In this document: piece after piece, positions 62,841 to 64,000 of the stretch
How the letters are laid out: the number at the start of each line of letters is the position of its first letter
How positions within the stretch are numbered: the first letter of the stretch is position 1
Assembly (NCBI RefSeq): GCF_039544005.1
Contig: NZ_BAABKV010000001.1
Span: 1,674,001-1,738,000 of the forward strand
Length of the DNA stretch: 64,000 nucleotides
Direction: 5' to 3'
From: Kitasatospora paranensis
GTDB taxonomy: Bacteria; Actinomycetota; Actinomycetes; Streptomycetales; Streptomycetaceae
The notes under the pieces: generated by a model
Databases searched by the model: none
Told to the model about the DNA's origin: nothing
What the model saw: only the letters and a program-made list of their open reading frames with translations
Translations under genes and position numbers: made by a program

Positions 62841-64000
62841 ATGAATTTGGAAGAGAAGGCTGCCGTGCGCACCGTGGCCGTGGTCCTCGGCGGCGGCGTC
62901 GGTCAGCGCATCGGCCTGCCGCTCCCGAAGCAGTTCGTCAAGGTCGCAGGGAAGCCGATCATCGAGCACACCCTCGAGGTCTTCGAGTCGTCGGCCGACA
63001 TCGACGAGATCATCGTGGTGATGACGGCCGGCCATCTCGCAGCCGCCGAGGAGATCGTGCGGCGCGGCGGTTTCACCAAGGTCAGCCGGGTCGTCCAGGG
63101 CGGGGCCACCCGCAACGAGTCCACCCTGTGCGCCCTGGACGCCCTCGGCGACCAGGAGTGCAACGTCCTGTTCCACGACGCGGTGCGGCCTTCGTCACGC
63201 ACGCGATCATCGGGGACTGCGTCGCGGCGCTGCGCGAGCACGCGGCGGTCGACGTGGTGATCCCCTCCGCCGACACCATCGTGGTCGCCGACCGGGACGT
63301 CCTGACCGGCATCCCCGAGCGCTCGACCCTGCGCCGCGGCCAGACCCCGCAGGGCTTCCGGATCTCCACGATCCGTCAGGCCTACAAACTGGCCGCGGAG
63401 GACCCGGACTTCGCCGCCACCGACGACTGCGGCGTCGTCCTGCGCTACCTGCCCGAGGTGCCGATCGCCCTGGTGCACGGCAGCGAGCAGAACATGAAGG
63501 TCACCGAACCGGTCGACCTGTTCATCGCCGACAAGCTCTTCCAGCTCGTCTCGCGGACGGCCCCGGCGCACGCCGGCGAGGACTCCTACGACCGCGGGCT
63601 GCGCGGCAGGACACTGGTCGTCTTCGGCGGCAGCTACGGCATCGGCGCGGACATCGCCGACCTGGCCGAGCACCACGGGGCGGACGTCTTCCGGTTCAGC
63701 CGCAGCCTGAACGGCGTCGACGTCGGCGACCCGGCCGCGGTGGACCGCGCGCTCGCCGAGGCGCACGGCGCCACCGGCCGCATCGACTACGTCATCAACA
63801 CCGCCGGGGTCCTGCGGATCGGCGCCCTCGCGGACACCGACCACACCGTGATCGACGAGGCCGTCCGGGTCAACTACCTGGCCCCGGTGCACATCGCGCG
63901 CTCCTCCTTCCCGTACCTGAGCAGCACGGCGGGGCAACTGCTGCTCTTCACGTCCAGCTCGTACACCCGCGGCCGGGCCGACTACAGCCTGTACTCCTCG
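62841..64000 (+). CDS. Bifunctional cytidylyltransferase/SDR enzyme (frameshifted, cut by window end)
   Basis: The N-terminal ~230 residues form an IspD/TarI-type nucleotidyltransferase: VAVVLGGGVGQRIGLPLPKQ, then KPIIEHTLEVFES and FHDAVRPFVTHAIIG. The C-terminal SDR domain begins GRTLVVFGGSYGIGADIADL with the NTAG loop and a Ser-Tyr-rich active site reaching the window edge. The fusion matches Bcs1-like enzymes that make CDP-ribitol from ribulose 5-phosphate for teichoic acids or capsule. The frame breaks at CC 63189-63190 (VRP-FVTHAI), cured by one base. It runs off the right end still open. Confidence 0.83.

Overview
The window is chromosomal DNA from a high-GC actinomycete, almost certainly a member of the Streptomycetaceae. 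GC content is very high with strong GC3 bias, GTG and TTG starts are common, and the gene families are typical of the group: SAV_915, DUF4193, PucR, KdpE-like and SigK-like regulators, S1E protease, a DasR-type chitinase promoter, and a WD40 protein. No rRNA, tRNA, CRISPR array, replication origin or complete mobile element was seen.

Layout. 1-9.5 kb: a secreted HExxH protein (cut by the left edge), a 14-blade WD40 protein, an RsbW-like ATPase, a GNAT, Lrp and PucR regulators, then lysA. 9.6-20.4 kb: amino-acid permease, barstar-like protein, DinB-type protein with a divergent AraC regulator, S1E protease, LysR with a divergent phosphatase/oxidoreductase pair, and a GH15 glucoamylase-like enzyme. 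20.5-26.1 kb: a stress island with a KdpE-like response regulator, two universal stress proteins, a membrane protein, an HTH-less Lrp ligand-binding (RAM) protein coupled to a deleted lysA relic, a 74-residue protein and a SAV_915 protein. Six promoters here share one phased direct-repeat architecture of exactly 47 bp. 26.2-32.6 kb: an arsenic island (ArsO-like flavoprotein, two ArsR, aquaporin, ArsC, ArsN1-like acetyltransferase) holding a split copper-amine-oxidase-like gene pair. 33.1-40.3 kb: an ABC exporter operon (peptidoglycan-binding fusion protein, ATPase, MacB-like permease) flanked in mirror image by two paralogous cassettes, each an I36-type secreted protein plus a larger secreted protein or lipoprotein. 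40.4-54.3 kb: SigK-like sigma factor, DUF4193, degenerate recombinase-like protein, SDR, GNAT, GH43, a TetR/TetX-like pair with three operators, DasR-box chitinase, serine hydrolase, methyltransferase and an IS630 scrap. 54.4-64 kb: DHA2 MFS with TetR, a TetR-GPH transporter-PLP lyase operon, small hypotheticals, and a bifunctional cytidylyltransferase/SDR cut by the right edge.

Sequence quality. At least 14 otherwise normal genes carry a single-base frame change, nearly all a missing base in or beside a short C or G run. The barstar-like gene has three and the DHA2 transporter two. This looks more like homopolymer under-calling in the assembly than genuine gene decay. I list these as CDS and mark the break. 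By contrast the lysA relic, the APC-permease tail and the IS630 piece lack whole segments and are listed as pseudogenes.

How parts work together (inference). The stress island looks like one local regulon bound by an OmpR-family regulator, perhaps its own KdpE-like protein. In the arsenic island ArsC would make arsenite that leaves through the aquaporin, with no ArsB/Acr3 pump in view. The exporter and its mirrored secreted proteins look like one envelope or export system.
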